The translations under genes were made by a program, and so were the position numbers. Below the pieces are notes generated by a model. It searched no databases. It worked only from the letters and a program-made list of their open reading frames with translations, and was not told where the DNA came from. Positions 1 to 8,071 of a DNA stretch of 27,674 bases are shown one piece after another. The stretch's first letter is position 1, and each line of letters opens with the position of its first letter. The DNA comes from RGIG3009 sp045595845 (lineage in GTDB: Bacteria > Bacillota > Clostridia > Oscillospirales > Acutalibacteraceae), in assembly GCA_045595845.1 (NCBI GenBank), contig JAZOBF010000003.1, forward strand, positions 1 through 27,674, read 5' to 3'.

Positions 1-4
1 TACT

Positions 5-418
5 TCAAGCGTTTGACACCTTATCCTTGATACTGCCGATAGACGGAGTGTAGGATTTCATGGCAGCCTTTTTGTTGTTCCACCATGTACGGGCATTGTC
101 CCAGCGTTCTTTCGCTTTATCATAGATGGAGCCGATGTTGGGCGTGTACTGCTTCATGGCCGACTTCTTCTCGTTCCACCAGGTACGAGCGCTATCCCAA
201 CGATCCTTCACCTTCTCGTAAATAGAGCCGATGGCAGGAGTATACTCCTTCAACTTCGCTTTCGAGTCAGTCCACCAGTCTTTGGCAGTAGTCCAGGCAG
301 AGGAGAGCTTGTTTTTGATAGAACCGATTTCGGGAGTGTACTCTTTCAGTTTCCCCTTCGTGTCGTTCCACCAATTTTTAGCGTCACCCCACATGGTCGA
401 GATTCGGTCTTTAATGGC
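5..418 (-). repeat. 96-bp coding repeats at the 3' end of the tape measure gene
   Basis: Four full units and one partial unit of a 32-residue repeat (I-x-x-K ... W ... WW ... K ... YTPxIGS) run to the stop codon at the edge of the window. The last unit breaks off after eight residues. The repeat is coding and of the WW-rich kind common at tape-measure C-termini. Confidence 0.85.
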
Positions 419-3337
419 CGTGGGGTTCAATGCACCAACCAAACCATCCAAACAGAAACCGCCAATCTCGCCAAACTCTTTACTCGGACTGTGGATGCCA
501 AGCAACTTCTTGACACCCTCCACCAAAGAATCGACCAGTTCCTTCGCTGCTTCACCGATTTTGGCAAATCCCTTCTTGATACCATCAACACACGCCTTAC
601 CAATATCGGTGAACCAATCTTTAACACTGGACACCAGGGAATCCCAATTCAAAGCCACGCCAGCAGCCAAACTCGACGCGCCGGCTACTATTAAGCCGAT
701 ACCAATGGGGACACCAACGCCCGTTAGGCACAAAATTACGCCCAAGGCCAGCAAAGAAGCACCCGCGATCATGCCGATTTCGGTGAGTACACTTTTCACC
801 GTTGAGGTTAAACCACTCCAATTTATAGGTGCGGCTGCCACAAGGCCCACCGCGCCAACGGCCATCATCCCAATACCGAGAGGCAGTGCTGCGCCAGTTA
901 GTGCGAGAATGGCACCTACACCGAGCAGAGCGCCGCCCACTATCGCGGTGATACGGGCTATCGTTTTTTCCAAATCCCCTTTAAGGGAATCCCAATTCAT
1001 CACAACCGCCGATGCCAGAGAAACCGCACCAGCCGCGATCATTCCGACACCCAGGGGGATATTGGCTCCCGTCAGCGCGAGAATCGCACCGAAGGTCAAC
1101 AGCGCTCCACCTACGAGGGCTTCAAGCGTTCCAATCGTGATGCGCATACGGGTGGACATCGAGTTCCAATTTACGGCAACCGCCGTCACCAACGACACAG
1201 CGCCAGCAGCCATAAGGGCCACACCCAAACCGACACTCACGCCCGTGAAAGCGAACAGCGCACCCATCGCCAGCAGAGCGCCGCCAACGATGCTCGTTAG
1301 GTTAGATAGGGTGTTTTTCATATCGCCATCCAGGAACTTCCAGTTAATCGTGGCCGCCGTGGCTAAAGAAACAGCACCCGCAGCCATTAAGCCAATACCC
1401 AGGCCGACATTGACACCGGAAAACGCGAGAAAAGCGCCAATGGCCAACAGGAAGCCGCCTATCACACTGGTTACGGTCGTAAGCGTTTTTGCTAATTGCT
1501 TGCTCATTTTGTTCCAATTAGCCGCAATCGTAGCAGTCAAGCCCACAGCACCAATGGCCATCAATCCTATGCCAAGCGGGATGTTTGCACCGGTCACCAC
1601 CAAAATTGTGCCTATTGCTAACGCAAAACCACTTATCACCGCGGTAATATCAGCGAGAGCGTTTTGGATAAACGATTTAATGGCACCCACATCGCTCTGA
1701 ATGGTGTCGAAAATAGACTCATCCCACAGAGAGCCAACATCCAAGCCATCAAAGCCAGCACCGCCGCCGCCACCGACTCCACCGGCACCGCCAGCAGAGG
1801 AAGAAGCGGTCGGAGGGCTTATAACATTCAGCTCGTCGATACCCAGGGTTGCGTTTTTGAGTTCCTTCGCGGCTTTGGTAGCCTTATCCAAGGCACCGGT
1901 CGCGCCGGTCGCGGAGTCAGCCACACTGTCGATAGCACCAGCACCCTCACCGTAACCAGACCAGTCAACAGCCTGTATTTTTACGCCAAAGAAACTGGCC
2001 ACAGCATGAACAGCCTCGGTGAGAAGATCAACCAACGCTTGCAGCCAAGGAATCACTTTCACCAAAATCGGCAAGAACAGCGAACCAAACGCCTGGCTCA
2101 AAGATTTCAACTGCTGGGACAGTGTACGCATTACACCTTCGGCCGTGTTCATTTCCTTGGCATAGGTTCCCACCAAGTTCTGCGAGTGTGCCTGGTCAAC
2201 CAATGTCAGATAGCGCAGATACGATTTCTGTGCTTCCGTCGCCGTTTCGAGACTGATATTCAGACCATGGTTGGCTGCCGTCTGCTTCAAAGTGGATTCC
2301 ACGATGGTGAAACCGGCACGACGGATGGGTTCAACCTCACCGGCGATGGCCGATTTAACAGCCTCGGAAGCCTCCTCGAATCGCTTGTAAACATCGTTGT
2401 AACCAGCCCAAATATCGTAAGTCAGCTCGGTGTAACCGAGAGCCATCTTCGTGGCATCCTCGGTGGCCACACCAAAGCCGGTAAGCATTGTGGCATAGAT
2501 GGAGGAATACTGCATAAACTGTTGGATGTTTATACCCATTTCCTCATTCAAGCGCTGAATCCAAGCGTAGGTCTCACTCGCCTGGCCACCAAAACCACGG
2601 CCAAAACGAGCAGCGATACCATCCCACTCGATAGCCTGGTTCATAAATTCTTGGAACTTCTGAACCGCTTGATTCAACCACTGAACCACCGTTTGAATAA
2701 CATGGGTGATCGTGGAGAAATTCAACGCACCAGCGTGTACATCGTCGCCCATCTGCTTCACCGACGAACCAGCGCTCCGAGCCTTGGAGCTAATACCCCG
2801 CAAACCAGTCTGGATCGTGGTCATTTTCGTGGACAGCGGCTCCAAAACCTCATTGAGTTTCTTAATCTTGGCAGCAAAAGCGTCGATAGTAGCTTCGTCC
2901 AGGCTCTTTGTCACCTTGTCCAGCTTCATGAGGCCGTTGGCCATGGTGTTAATACCACCGGCCTTTACGGCGCTCAAAGGCTGTACCGCGGCGGCAATCT
3001 TTTCAATCTTCGGGGCAATCCCGTCGATGTTAATATTGCCAACGGTCTTTAACGAAGCAGACAGCTTATTCAGACTGTTGCCGATGCTGGTAATCGAACC
3101 GACGCTCTTTAATCGCTCCATGGCCCCGACGAGTTTGCCGAGAGACCGGGTCGCATGGGAAGCGTCGGTGAAATTCCGCAGCGAGGTGGACAGCTTATCA
3201 AGATTCTTGATAGCTGTCGTCACCGTACCACTGCTCTTTAATTCGCCCAGGGATTTCGCCAGATCACGGATACCCGCCGAAGCCGAGGTCGAATTACTCT
3301 GTATTTCAATTTGTAAAGAATCAATCGTTGTCGGCAT
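5..3337 (-). CDS. Phage tail tape measure protein
   Basis: Tape measure protein that sets tail length and fills the tail tube. At 1110 residues it is the longest gene and lies directly downstream of the tail chaperones, as in siphoviruses. The N-terminal ~230 residues are Ser/Leu-rich helical repeats. Residues ~230-450 form the conserved head. A Gly-rich linker follows near 510-530. Residues ~549-906 hold six hydrophobic 58-residue repeats, each ending in an NW motif. From ~974 to the end there are four full 32-residue repeats containing WW and YTPxIGS, plus the first eight residues of a fifth. The TGA stop sits exactly where each earlier copy has Trp, so the gene may be truncated by a nonsense change or may end there naturally. 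The start overlaps the previous gene by 17 nt and has a GAGGG-type site. Confidence 0.93.
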   Translation of the reverse strand: MPTTIDSLQIEIQSNSTSASAGIRDLAKSLGELKSSGTVTTAIKNLDKLSTSLRNFTDASHATRSLGKLVGAMERLKSVGSITSIGNSLNKLSASLKTVGNINIDGIAPKIEKIAAAVQPLSAVKAGGINTMANGLMKLDKVTKSLDEATIDAFAAKIKKLNEVLEPLSTKMTTIQTGLRGISSKARSAGSSVKQMGDDVHAGALNFSTITHVIQTVVQWLNQAVQKFQEFMNQAIEWDGIAARFGRGFGGQASETYAWIQRLNEEMGINIQQFMQYSSIYATMLTGFGVATEDATKMALGYTELTYDIWAGYNDVYKRFEEASEAVKSAIAGEVEPIRRAGFTIVESTLKQTAANHGLNISLETATEAQKSYLRYLTLVDQAHSQNLVGTYAKEMNTAEGVMRTLSQQLKSLSQAFGSLFLPILVKVIPWLQALVDLLTEAVHAVASFFGVKIQAVDWSGYGEGAGAIDSVADSATGATGALDKATKAAKELKNATLGIDELNVISPPTASSSAGGAGGVGGGGGAGFDGLDVGSLWDESIFDTIQSDVGAIKSFIQNALADITAVISGFALAIGTILVVTGANIPLGIGLMAIGAVGLTATIAANWNKMSKQLAKTLTTVTSVIGGFLLAIGAFLAFSGVNVGLGIGLMAAGAVSLATAATINWKFLDGDMKNTLSNLTSIVGGALLAMGALFAFTGVSVGLGVALMAAGAVSLVTAVAVNWNSMSTRMRITIGTLEALVGGALLTFGAILALTGANIPLGVGMIAAGAVSLASAVVMNWDSLKGDLEKTIARITAIVGGALLGVGAILALTGAALPLGIGMMAVGAVGLVAAAPINWSGLTSTVKSVLTEIGMIAGASLLALGVILCLTGVGVPIGIGLIVAGASSLAAGVALNWDSLVSSVKDWFTDIGKACVDGIKKGFAKIGEAAKELVDSLVEGVKKLLGIHSPSKEFGEIGGFCLDGLVGALNPTAIKDRISTMWGDAKNWWNDTKGKLKEYTPEIGSIKNKLSSAWTTAKDWWTDSKAKLKEYTPAIGSIYEKVKDRWDSARTWWNEKKSAMKQYTPNIGSIYDKAKERWDNARTWWNNKKAAMKSYTPSIGSIKDKVSNA
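600..1690 (-). repeat. Six 174-bp coding repeats (membrane-like segments of the tape measure)
   Basis: The Asn-Trp motif recurs near positions 1513, 1340, 1166, 992, 818 and 644, a period of 174 bp or 58 residues. Each unit has two Gly/Ala/Leu-rich hydrophobic helices (GALLxxGAxLALTG and GxGLMAAGAVSLA types) followed by an amphipathic stretch. Such segments in tape measures are thought to insert into the host membrane during DNA injection. Confidence 0.85.
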
Positions 3338-3707
3338 TTATCTCACCACCCTCGTTGCCAGGGTGTGCCTCGGAGGGCATCTTTCGTCTCATTCCCTCGA
3401 CGAATTGTGCGAACTCTGCTTTCAACCTCTCCTCCTTAATCCGCGCTTCGCGGGCCTCGCGCGCTCGAACCTCCTCCTCCGTTATCGGATACGGTTCCTT
3501 GGCATACGGCTCCGGTTTCACGATGCCTTTTTTCATCGAGAATCGGAATAGGGGACTGGCGTTACAAAGAGCTTCGTAGAAATACATTCCTTGTAACCAA
3601 AGCTCTTGGTTTCGCCGTTGGTATTGCAGCTCATTCGCTTTTCGATACATCTTCACCAAACATACATCGTGGTTCCAGAACTCATCGTAGCTCATACCAA
3701 TCGACAT
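3321..3707 (-). CDS. Tail assembly chaperone, frameshift-expressed C-terminal part
   Basis: A 128-residue ORF between the first chaperone and the tape measure. It is rich in charged residues, with a helical tail of Glu/Arg repeats. No ribosome binding site precedes its first ATG. The reading frame is open upstream as far as the slippery heptamer at 3785-3791, and the intervening residues (…TYTEIFEQLCPYYM…) look coding. It is therefore most likely made only as a -1 frameshift fusion to the upstream chaperone, about 261 residues in all. This mirrors the lambda G/GT arrangement, in which the T part recruits the tape measure. It overlaps the tape-measure start by 17 nt. Confidence 0.85.
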   Translation of the reverse strand: MSIGMSYDEFWNHDVCLVKMYRKANELQYQRRNQELWLQGMYFYEALCNASPLFRFSMKKGIVKPEPYAKEPYPITEEEVRAREAREARIKEERLKAEFAQFVEGMRRKMPSEAHPGNEGGEINADND

Positions 3708-3754
3708 ATAGTAAGGGCAAAGCTGCTCGAAAATTTCTGTATATGTCCGGGAGG

Positions 3755-4105
3755 TTAGCCCTTCGTCACCTTCCAGACCGCCAGGTTTCCCTCATCCACA
3801 GGGTTGTTGTCGGTCAGAGTGTTCACGGTTTCGGCATACATCTCCAGGAGGGCTTGAATAAACCCATCATCGCCATCGCCAACCTTGTCAGCGATATGCT
3901 CATAGATTTCATCCACAAGAGAACGCTTGATACCCTTGTTGTGCTGCGTAAACGCGCCATACACCAGCAGAGGCACCATCGTCATGGGCTTCTCGGCAAT
4001 CTGATCCAGGACGAAACCCTGCTGCTCCATCTGCTTCACGGAGCTTCGATTGTAGCCCAGCACATAATCGGTCTTGTTGTAAGTTACGGTAATCTTCGTT
4101 GCCAT
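3755..4105 (-). CDS. Tail assembly chaperone (DUF5055-like)
   Basis: A 116-residue protein lying between the tail tube gene and the tape measure. It resembles the DUF5055 group of Bacillota phage tail chaperones: a short N-terminal beta region (KITVTYNKTDYVLGYNRSSV), then an all-helical part. In lambda-like phages this protein coats the tape measure during tail assembly and is not found in the virion. A GGAG site lies 9-10 nt upstream of the ATG. Its last codons carry the frameshift heptamer that makes the longer chaperone. Confidence 0.85.
   Translation of the reverse strand: MATKITVTYNKTDYVLGYNRSSVKQMEQQGFVLDQIAEKPMTMVPLLVYGAFTQHNKGIKRSLVDEIYEHIADKVGDGDDGFIQALLEMYAETVNTLTDNNPVDEGNLAVWKVTKG
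3785..3791 (-). other. Programmed -1 ribosomal frameshift site GGGAAAC
   Basis: On the minus strand the chaperone frame reads GAG GGA AAC, giving a canonical X-XXY-YYZ heptamer (G GGA AAC). Slipping back one base enters a frame that is open without a stop through 26 codons into the 128-residue downstream ORF. The location, ten codons before the end of the first chaperone gene, and the -1 direction match the conserved dsDNA phage tail chaperone frameshift. Confidence 0.85.
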
Positions 4106-4143
4106 AATTGTTACTCTCCATTTCTGTTAATTATTTTGAATGA

Positions 4144-4167
4144 GGGCGGGGGAGACCCCGCCCTCTA
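4144..4167 (-). terminator. GC-rich hairpin between tail tube and chaperone genes
   Basis: A perfect 10-bp stem (gagggcgggg / ccccgccctc) with a 4-nt loop lies in the short gap after the tail tube gene. On the minus strand it is followed only by ATTCAAAAT, with no real U-run. It is more likely a partial terminator or mRNA 3'-end stabiliser, letting the tube gene be expressed above the genes after it. Confidence 0.5.
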
Positions 4168-4178
4168 TTCACCGGAAA

Positions 4179-4568
4179 TTAAGCGCCCTGGCTCCAAACG
4201 GGGACAGTGGACGGGGTGACCGAAATGGTCATTTCGACGACGGCATCAACAGCGCCCTCGTTGATAGAAACGCTCACAGAGCCATCCCAGGTGTACTTGC
4301 TACCGTCAGAGAAGGACAGCTCCCACTTCTGATCGGCCTCCAGGGCGTTCAGAGTGCTGTACACGGTGGCATCGTAGTTAGCAGTGAAGTCGAAGGACTC
4401 ACTCTGCTGGCGAATACCAGGGATAAAGGTCTGCGCGTCGTCAGACAGAGTGGTGGTCTCCAGGGAACTCCGCTTACCCAGCAGGGAAGGGAAATCCTTA
4501 ATAGCCACCTCGGTGGTGGCGTTGGAGGTGCCATATTTAAGGGACACGCCAAAAGTGCTAATAGCCAT
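4179..4568 (-). CDS. Major tail tube protein
   Basis: A 129-residue all-beta protein whose position (tail terminator, this gene, chaperones, tape measure) identifies it as the subunit of the tail tube. The sequence is Ser/Thr/Asp-rich, with alternating hydrophobic strands and a Gly-free core typical of the TP901-1/lambda gpV tube fold. It has a strong AGGAGG site and ends at a stable hairpin, both in keeping with high expression. No extra Ig-like domain is present. Confidence 0.85.
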   Translation of the reverse strand: MAISTFGVSLKYGTSNATTEVAIKDFPSLLGKRSSLETTTLSDDAQTFIPGIRQQSESFDFTANYDATVYSTLNALEADQKWELSFSDGSKYTWDGSVSVSINEGAVDAVVEMTISVTPSTVPVWSQGA

Positions 4569-4585
4569 AGTTTTTTCCTCCTAAA

Positions 4586-4990
4586 TTATCGTTTGTGTAC
4601 ATATCCGAGTGCGCTAACAACGCCCTCGTATGTAGCGGTGATAGAGTAAATCGTGGAATCGTATATTTCGGGGGTTGTGGTATAAGTCACACGCCGCAAC
4701 CCCATACCGCGAAGTACATCATCCGCAGTAGAGAAAATTGCTCTGGCCTGTGCCTTTTTACCGTTCTGTTTGTTGGAAAACACCTGGAGCCGATACACCA
4801 CACCGGAGTAATTCTCCACATGGGACGAATCGACCAGGTTATCCATCGTGATGTTTTGCGTCTCATCCAGCGTAACCGTTGGAAATTTCGAGGGCATCCG
4901 GGTGTACTCTCCGGTGACCGTCGTACCTTTGTGATCTGCGCGTACAGCCTTGGCCACGGTCGTGAAAATTTCGTTGCAATAATCAATCAT
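4586..4990 (-). CDS. Tail terminator-like protein
   Basis: A 134-residue protein directly before the tail tube gene, the usual place of the siphovirus tail terminator that caps the tube and joins it to the head. It has an N-terminal helix (IDYCNEIFTTVAKAV) and then a beta-rich part. I chose the second ATG because GGAGG abuts the first one and lies about 8 nt from the second. This also gives a 4-nt ATGA overlap with the upstream gene. The family is assigned mainly from gene order. Confidence 0.7.
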   Translation of the reverse strand: MIDYCNEIFTTVAKAVRADHKGTTVTGEYTRMPSKFPTVTLDETQNITMDNLVDSSHVENYSGVVYRLQVFSNKQNGKKAQARAIFSTADDVLRGMGLRRVTYTTTPEIYDSTIYSITATYEGVVSALGYVHKR

Positions 4991-5478
4991 TTCCATACCT
5001 CCCTGGCTATCGCTGTCACTTGCTCGATCATCGAATCCCGCGCTGTAAGCATCGCTTCCGCAGGGGGATTACCATAGGTGTGACGACCAGCAGCTCCTTC
5101 GCTGGGGTTAAAATACCAACCGTGGGGGTTGGCTCCTTTTCCCTCACCGTATGTTCCGTGAGCCGGTGGCTTGTACTCCAAACCCGCCGATTTATATTCT
5201 CGGAACTTCACACCAGTACCAAACTCGATGAAACCAACGGTCTCACCATAAGCGATTACAGCCGCCCTCGTTCCTGCCTGGGTTTCGGCTATGAGTACAT
5301 CATTCGTACCGTCATAATCGGCCAGACTAAAACCTACGGTGGCAACCGATACGCCGAGTTCCTTTAACCGTCTCACAAACTCCTGTTCTTTTACGGCAAA
5401 CTCCTTCTCGTACCGATTCACTTGTTGAATAGCCGCTGTAATCGACTTCGGATCAAACGGGTTTATGGTGATTTTCAT
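4987..5478 (-). CDS. HK97 gp10-like head-tail connector protein
   Basis: A 163-residue protein of the HK97 gp10 type. An N-terminal helix is followed by the family hallmarks: an internal FIEFGTG segment near residue 82, a Gly/Pro-rich 'YxxxxHGTYGEGKGANPHGW' loop region, and a C-terminal 'PPAEAMLTARD' helix. Members sit between head closure and tail terminator genes in this gene order. Its start overlaps the previous stop (ATGA). Confidence 0.85.
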   Translation of the reverse strand: MKITINPFDPKSITAAIQQVNRYEKEFAVKEQEFVRRLKELGVSVATVGFSLADYDGTNDVLIAETQAGTRAAVIAYGETVGFIEFGTGVKFREYKSAGLEYKPPAHGTYGEGKGANPHGWYFNPSEGAAGRHTYGNPPAEAMLTARDSMIEQVTAIAREVWK

Positions 5479-5831
5479 GTCACCGTCACTTCCTGTAACG
5501 CATACAGAATCCCGTTTTTACTATCCGCTTTCCGCACAACGATGTAGTTATGCGGCTCTGTGGGGGAGACCCCAAACCAGACAATGCTTTTCTCGTCGAT
5601 GGGACAGCTCGTGTCAGCCACGCACATCGTCCGGCTATAACCGGTGAAACTACCGAAAGCCTGTACTGCCTCCTCTCCGGTGGCAGCAGAAACATTGAAA
5701 CTCGCGGCTACTTGCTCACCGTAGGACGGGGAGCTTTCTCCGGTCTCATTACCATATTCGTCTACATTCGCAGTCTCTCCCAGGTGGAGAGCGTAGTAGA
5801 TTTCTCGCTGGTTTCGTTTCAAGTTCCTCAT
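5475..5831 (-). CDS. Head closure (stopper) protein
   Basis: A 118-residue, beta-rich small protein between the head-tail adaptor and the gp10-like protein, the position of SPP1 gp16-type stoppers that seal the portal channel after packaging. The N-terminal RNQREIYYALHLG and central GFSTSxxxM-type segments fit such proteins. It is joined by ATGA overlaps on both sides, so the connector genes are translationally coupled. Confidence 0.7.
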   Translation of the reverse strand: MRNLKRNQREIYYALHLGETANVDEYGNETGESSPSYGEQVAASFNVSAATGEEAVQAFGSFTGYSRTMCVADTSCPIDEKSIVWFGVSPTEPHNYIVVRKADSKNGILYALQEVTVT

Positions 5832-6154
5832 CTCATCACACTCCCGACCAAGGGGGTGATCTGCCGCAGCAGAGAATTACTCACATCCCCAGCCTCGTAT
5901 GTCCGTTTCACGCCATTCTCGTCGTGTGCGGTCTGCCCTTCGGCTCCCATCTTCGAGAACAGCTCTACGACAATTTTCAACTGGATATGTTCGTAGGCTT
6001 TCGGCACCGTAGTTCCCTCCGGAGCGCCGAAGGGATAGCGCCTGTTCAACACAATCCCTTCGGCTTGTTCCAGGAGGTAAACGAGCAAATCATCCGATGC
6101 TTTATCCGGGGAGATCAGCACTACAAGCCTTTTCAGTTTTTCCTCATTAGTCAT
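5828..6154 (-). CDS. Head-tail adaptor (phage connector) protein
   Basis: A 108-residue, mostly helical protein straight after the capsid gene. The N-terminal pattern (KLKRLVVLISPDKASDDLLVYLLEQAEGIVLNRR) is that of gp6/gp15-type adaptors, which bind the portal from outside. A GGGAGGT site precedes the ATG by 8 nt. It overlaps the next gene by 4 nt. Confidence 0.8.
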   Translation of the reverse strand: MTNEEKLKRLVVLISPDKASDDLLVYLLEQAEGIVLNRRYPFGAPEGTTVPKAYEHIQLKIVVELFSKMGAEGQTAHDENGVKRTYEAGDVSNSLLRQITPLVGSVMR

Positions 6155-6177
6155 AGGTGCCTACCTCCCATTCGGAA

Positions 6178-6963
6178 TTACGCGCCCAGGGTAATCTTGA
6201 AAGCCTTGGTAGCGTCGGTCAGAGCAGCCAGGTAATACTTGCGGCTCCAGATGGTGTTCTCGCGGATGTCCTTGTCACGATCCTGCTCAACCTCGGTGCC
6301 ACGCTTGTTGAACAGAGTGACAGCCTCCTTGGTGCCACCAACGATGGTGCCTTCGACGGCATCCTTCTTGGTGTACAGGGAGATACCGGCCACGGTGCCG
6401 ACATAACCCTGGCGGGCATAAGCCTCGACATACTTCAGATCGTCCTTCAGAGCCTTGCGAACCTTGGCCATATCCTTGGGGTTCACGAAAGCGAACAGGG
6501 CGACACCCTCCAGGTTCTCGGCGTTCAGCAGAGCAGCAGCATCCACGAAAGCGCCGAAATCGGGAGCAGTGGCCTGGACAGCCAGGGTGGCCTTGTTGAA
6601 CTCGGCGAACACATCAGCGTTCACAGTGTTGAACATATCAACGGCCATGTGGCGGGTGCCGGTGGTCACGACCATGGGATCGGTCATTTCCTGCTCGTCG
6701 AAATACTTAAAGCGGTTCTGGGCCAGCAGGATGGTGTACTCCTCCTCGCCGTAGGTAACCTCGATGTCCTTGCTGTTACCCTCGCCCATACCCAGCTTCT
6801 CGGTGCCGTTGGTAGCGCGATACACATTGATCTTCTTGGTCATGCCAGGAACGCCAGCCAGGCTGTTGTCGATGGTGCAGAACTGCATCAAATCCAGGTG
6901 GCTGTTGTACTGATCCTCGATCTCGTTGGCCAGTACGAAGTTAGAATAAATTTTGTGCGCCAT
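6178..6963 (-). CDS. Major capsid protein
   Basis: A 261-residue coat protein, inferred to have the HK97 fold and following its scaffold gene. It is rich in Ala/Val and uses a very restricted set of codons (GCC, GTG, CTG, AAG), as expected for the most abundant protein. The C-terminal region (IRENTIWSRKYYLAALTDATKAFKITLGA) resembles the ends of small Clostridia-phage coat proteins. There is no protease gene and no extra domain. A CGGAGG site lies 6-7 nt upstream. Confidence 0.85.
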   Translation of the reverse strand: MAHKIYSNFVLANEIEDQYNSHLDLMQFCTIDNSLAGVPGMTKKINVYRATNGTEKLGMGEGNSKDIEVTYGEEEYTILLAQNRFKYFDEQEMTDPMVVTTGTRHMAVDMFNTVNADVFAEFNKATLAVQATAPDFGAFVDAAALLNAENLEGVALFAFVNPKDMAKVRKALKDDLKYVEAYARQGYVGTVAGISLYTKKDAVEGTIVGGTKEAVTLFNKRGTEVEQDRDKDIRENTIWSRKYYLAALTDATKAFKITLGA

Positions 6964-6991
6964 ATTATATTTCCTCCGTTAATGTTAATTC

Positions 6992-7558
6992 TTACTCGGC
7001 GTACATCGCCTTGTACTCGTCGGGATTCTCCAACGCAAACGCCTGTTTCTCATCCAGGCTCATCTTGGAAAAATCCTTCTTATTCATGCCGCCGACATCA
7101 TTACCGGCAGCAGGGGAGGGAGTCTGCTTCAACAGATCGGCTCGGAGAGCTTTCTCCTTGGCTTCGGCAACGGCTTTCTGGTTCTTAAACACAGTCTCCA
7201 TATCACCCTTCGCCAACGCCTCGGCAGAGGACTTCGCGGTTTTCTCGTCGTAGCCCATGGCCAGGTAAGAGTTAATGTAGGCACCCACGGTTTTCTCGTT
7301 TTCGAGTTCCTTCACGCGGGCCAGAGCCTCTTTGAGTTCTGCTTCTGCCGCAGCCTTTTCCTCGGCATCCTGCGCAGCTTTCGCCTCATCCTCGGTCATT
7401 TTCTCGCGGAGCTTTCTCTTGTACTCCGCAGCCTCGGACGCGGCCTTGTCTCGCTCGGACTTACGAACCCAATCACTCATATCGGGTTCATACGCCTCCA
7501 GGGCGGCCAGCTTCTCCTCGATGGTCATGCTCTCGTAGTTCTCGATGTTGTGTTTCAT
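6992..7558 (-). CDS. Capsid scaffold protein
   Basis: A 188-residue, highly charged, helix-forming protein directly before the coat gene. It has the typical build of phage scaffolds: an acidic N-terminus (ENYESMTIEEKLAALEAYEPD), a long Ala/Glu/Lys coiled coil from ~40 to ~110, and a C-terminal coat-binding tail ending in KMSLDEKQAFALENPDEYKAM. I chose this start over an upstream in-frame one because AAAGGAG lies 8 nt before it. The leader upstream carries a set of repeated small hairpins. Confidence 0.85.
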   Translation of the reverse strand: MKHNIENYESMTIEEKLAALEAYEPDMSDWVRKSERDKAASEAAEYKRKLREKMTEDEAKAAQDAEEKAAAEAELKEALARVKELENEKTVGAYINSYLAMGYDEKTAKSSAEALAKGDMETVFKNQKAVAEAKEKALRADLLKQTPSPAAGNDVGGMNKKDFSKMSLDEKQAFALENPDEYKAMYAE

Positions 7559-7580
7559 AGCAATACTCCTTTGCGATTTA

Positions 7581-7684
7581 AGGCTTCTCTGCCTGTATTT
7601 TTGCGCTTTTATAGTGCATCTCCGCACTTTTGCGATTTTCGACTTCTCTGTCGTATATTGTCGTAGAGGTTACACACATCTACG
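7581..7684 (-). promoter_or_regulatory. Leader of scaffold gene with four small hairpins in repeated context
   Basis: On the minus strand the leader carries CGTAGA…TCTACG (7662-7684), then CGAC-AGAGAA-GTCG (7640-7653), AGTGC-GGAGAT-GCACT (7613-7628) and AGGC-AGAGAA-GCCT (7581-7594). The last three each have a 4-5 bp stem and a six-base purine loop. Each is followed by a CGCAAA-type motif (AAAATCGCAAA, AAAAGCGCAAA, AAATCGCAAA), the last of which runs into the ribosome binding site. No convincing -35/-10 pair was found here. Confidence 0.55.
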
Positions 7685-7694
7685 AAACAATCAC

Positions 7695-8039
7695 TTATGC
7701 TTGTTCGGGCATCCCGTCATAGTACAGATCACCGAGTTCGGCCCAAATACGGACAATCTCGGTGTGCTTTACGGCGACCATTTCCTCCGTAGAGAACCAA
7801 TAGCCGTCGCCCTTTTCGACCACTTCCATCACGTGAAGCAGGGATTCCAGCGCAGTCGTGTGGACAACATCAGAAAAGGGAATCGTGGTTGTTCGGGTCG
7901 TCTCTGCTCGGTCATGCTCGTCCAGCCAAAGCGTGTAAATCATTCCATCTCGTGTCTTACACTTAATGTTGATTTCCACACCACGGACTTTCTCGTCGGA
8001 CAAGATTCTCGCCAATTTGCTTCGTAAGGTTTCGCTCAT
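7695..8039 (-). CDS. Hypothetical phage structural-region protein
   Basis: A 114-residue acidic protein of unknown function between the portal/Com-like pair and the scaffold gene. It has an N-terminal helix, then a beta region (VEINIKCKTRDGMIYTLWLDE) and a C-terminal alpha/beta part. It has no Cys motif, signal peptide or membrane segment. I prefer the ATG at 8039, which has GAGG about 9-10 nt upstream. A longer version from 8093 would add 18 residues but has no ribosome binding site and would cover the leader hairpin at 8072-8087. Confidence 0.6.
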   Translation of the reverse strand: MSETLRSKLARILSDEKVRGVEINIKCKTRDGMIYTLWLDEHDRAETTRTTTIPFSDVVHTTALESLLHVMEVVEKGDGYWFSTEEMVAVKHTEIVRIWAELGDLYYDGMPEQA

Positions 8040-8071
8040 TCTTTCATCATCCTCGTCGTAATTATTTGCAA

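Noticed and set aside
231..3052. Long open frames on the plus strand opposite the tape measure (about 489 and 462 codons)
   Set aside because: They are antisense shadows created by the repetitive, GC-patterned tape-measure gene. Their composition (Pro/Ala/Thr runs) is not protein-like and they lack ribosome binding sites.
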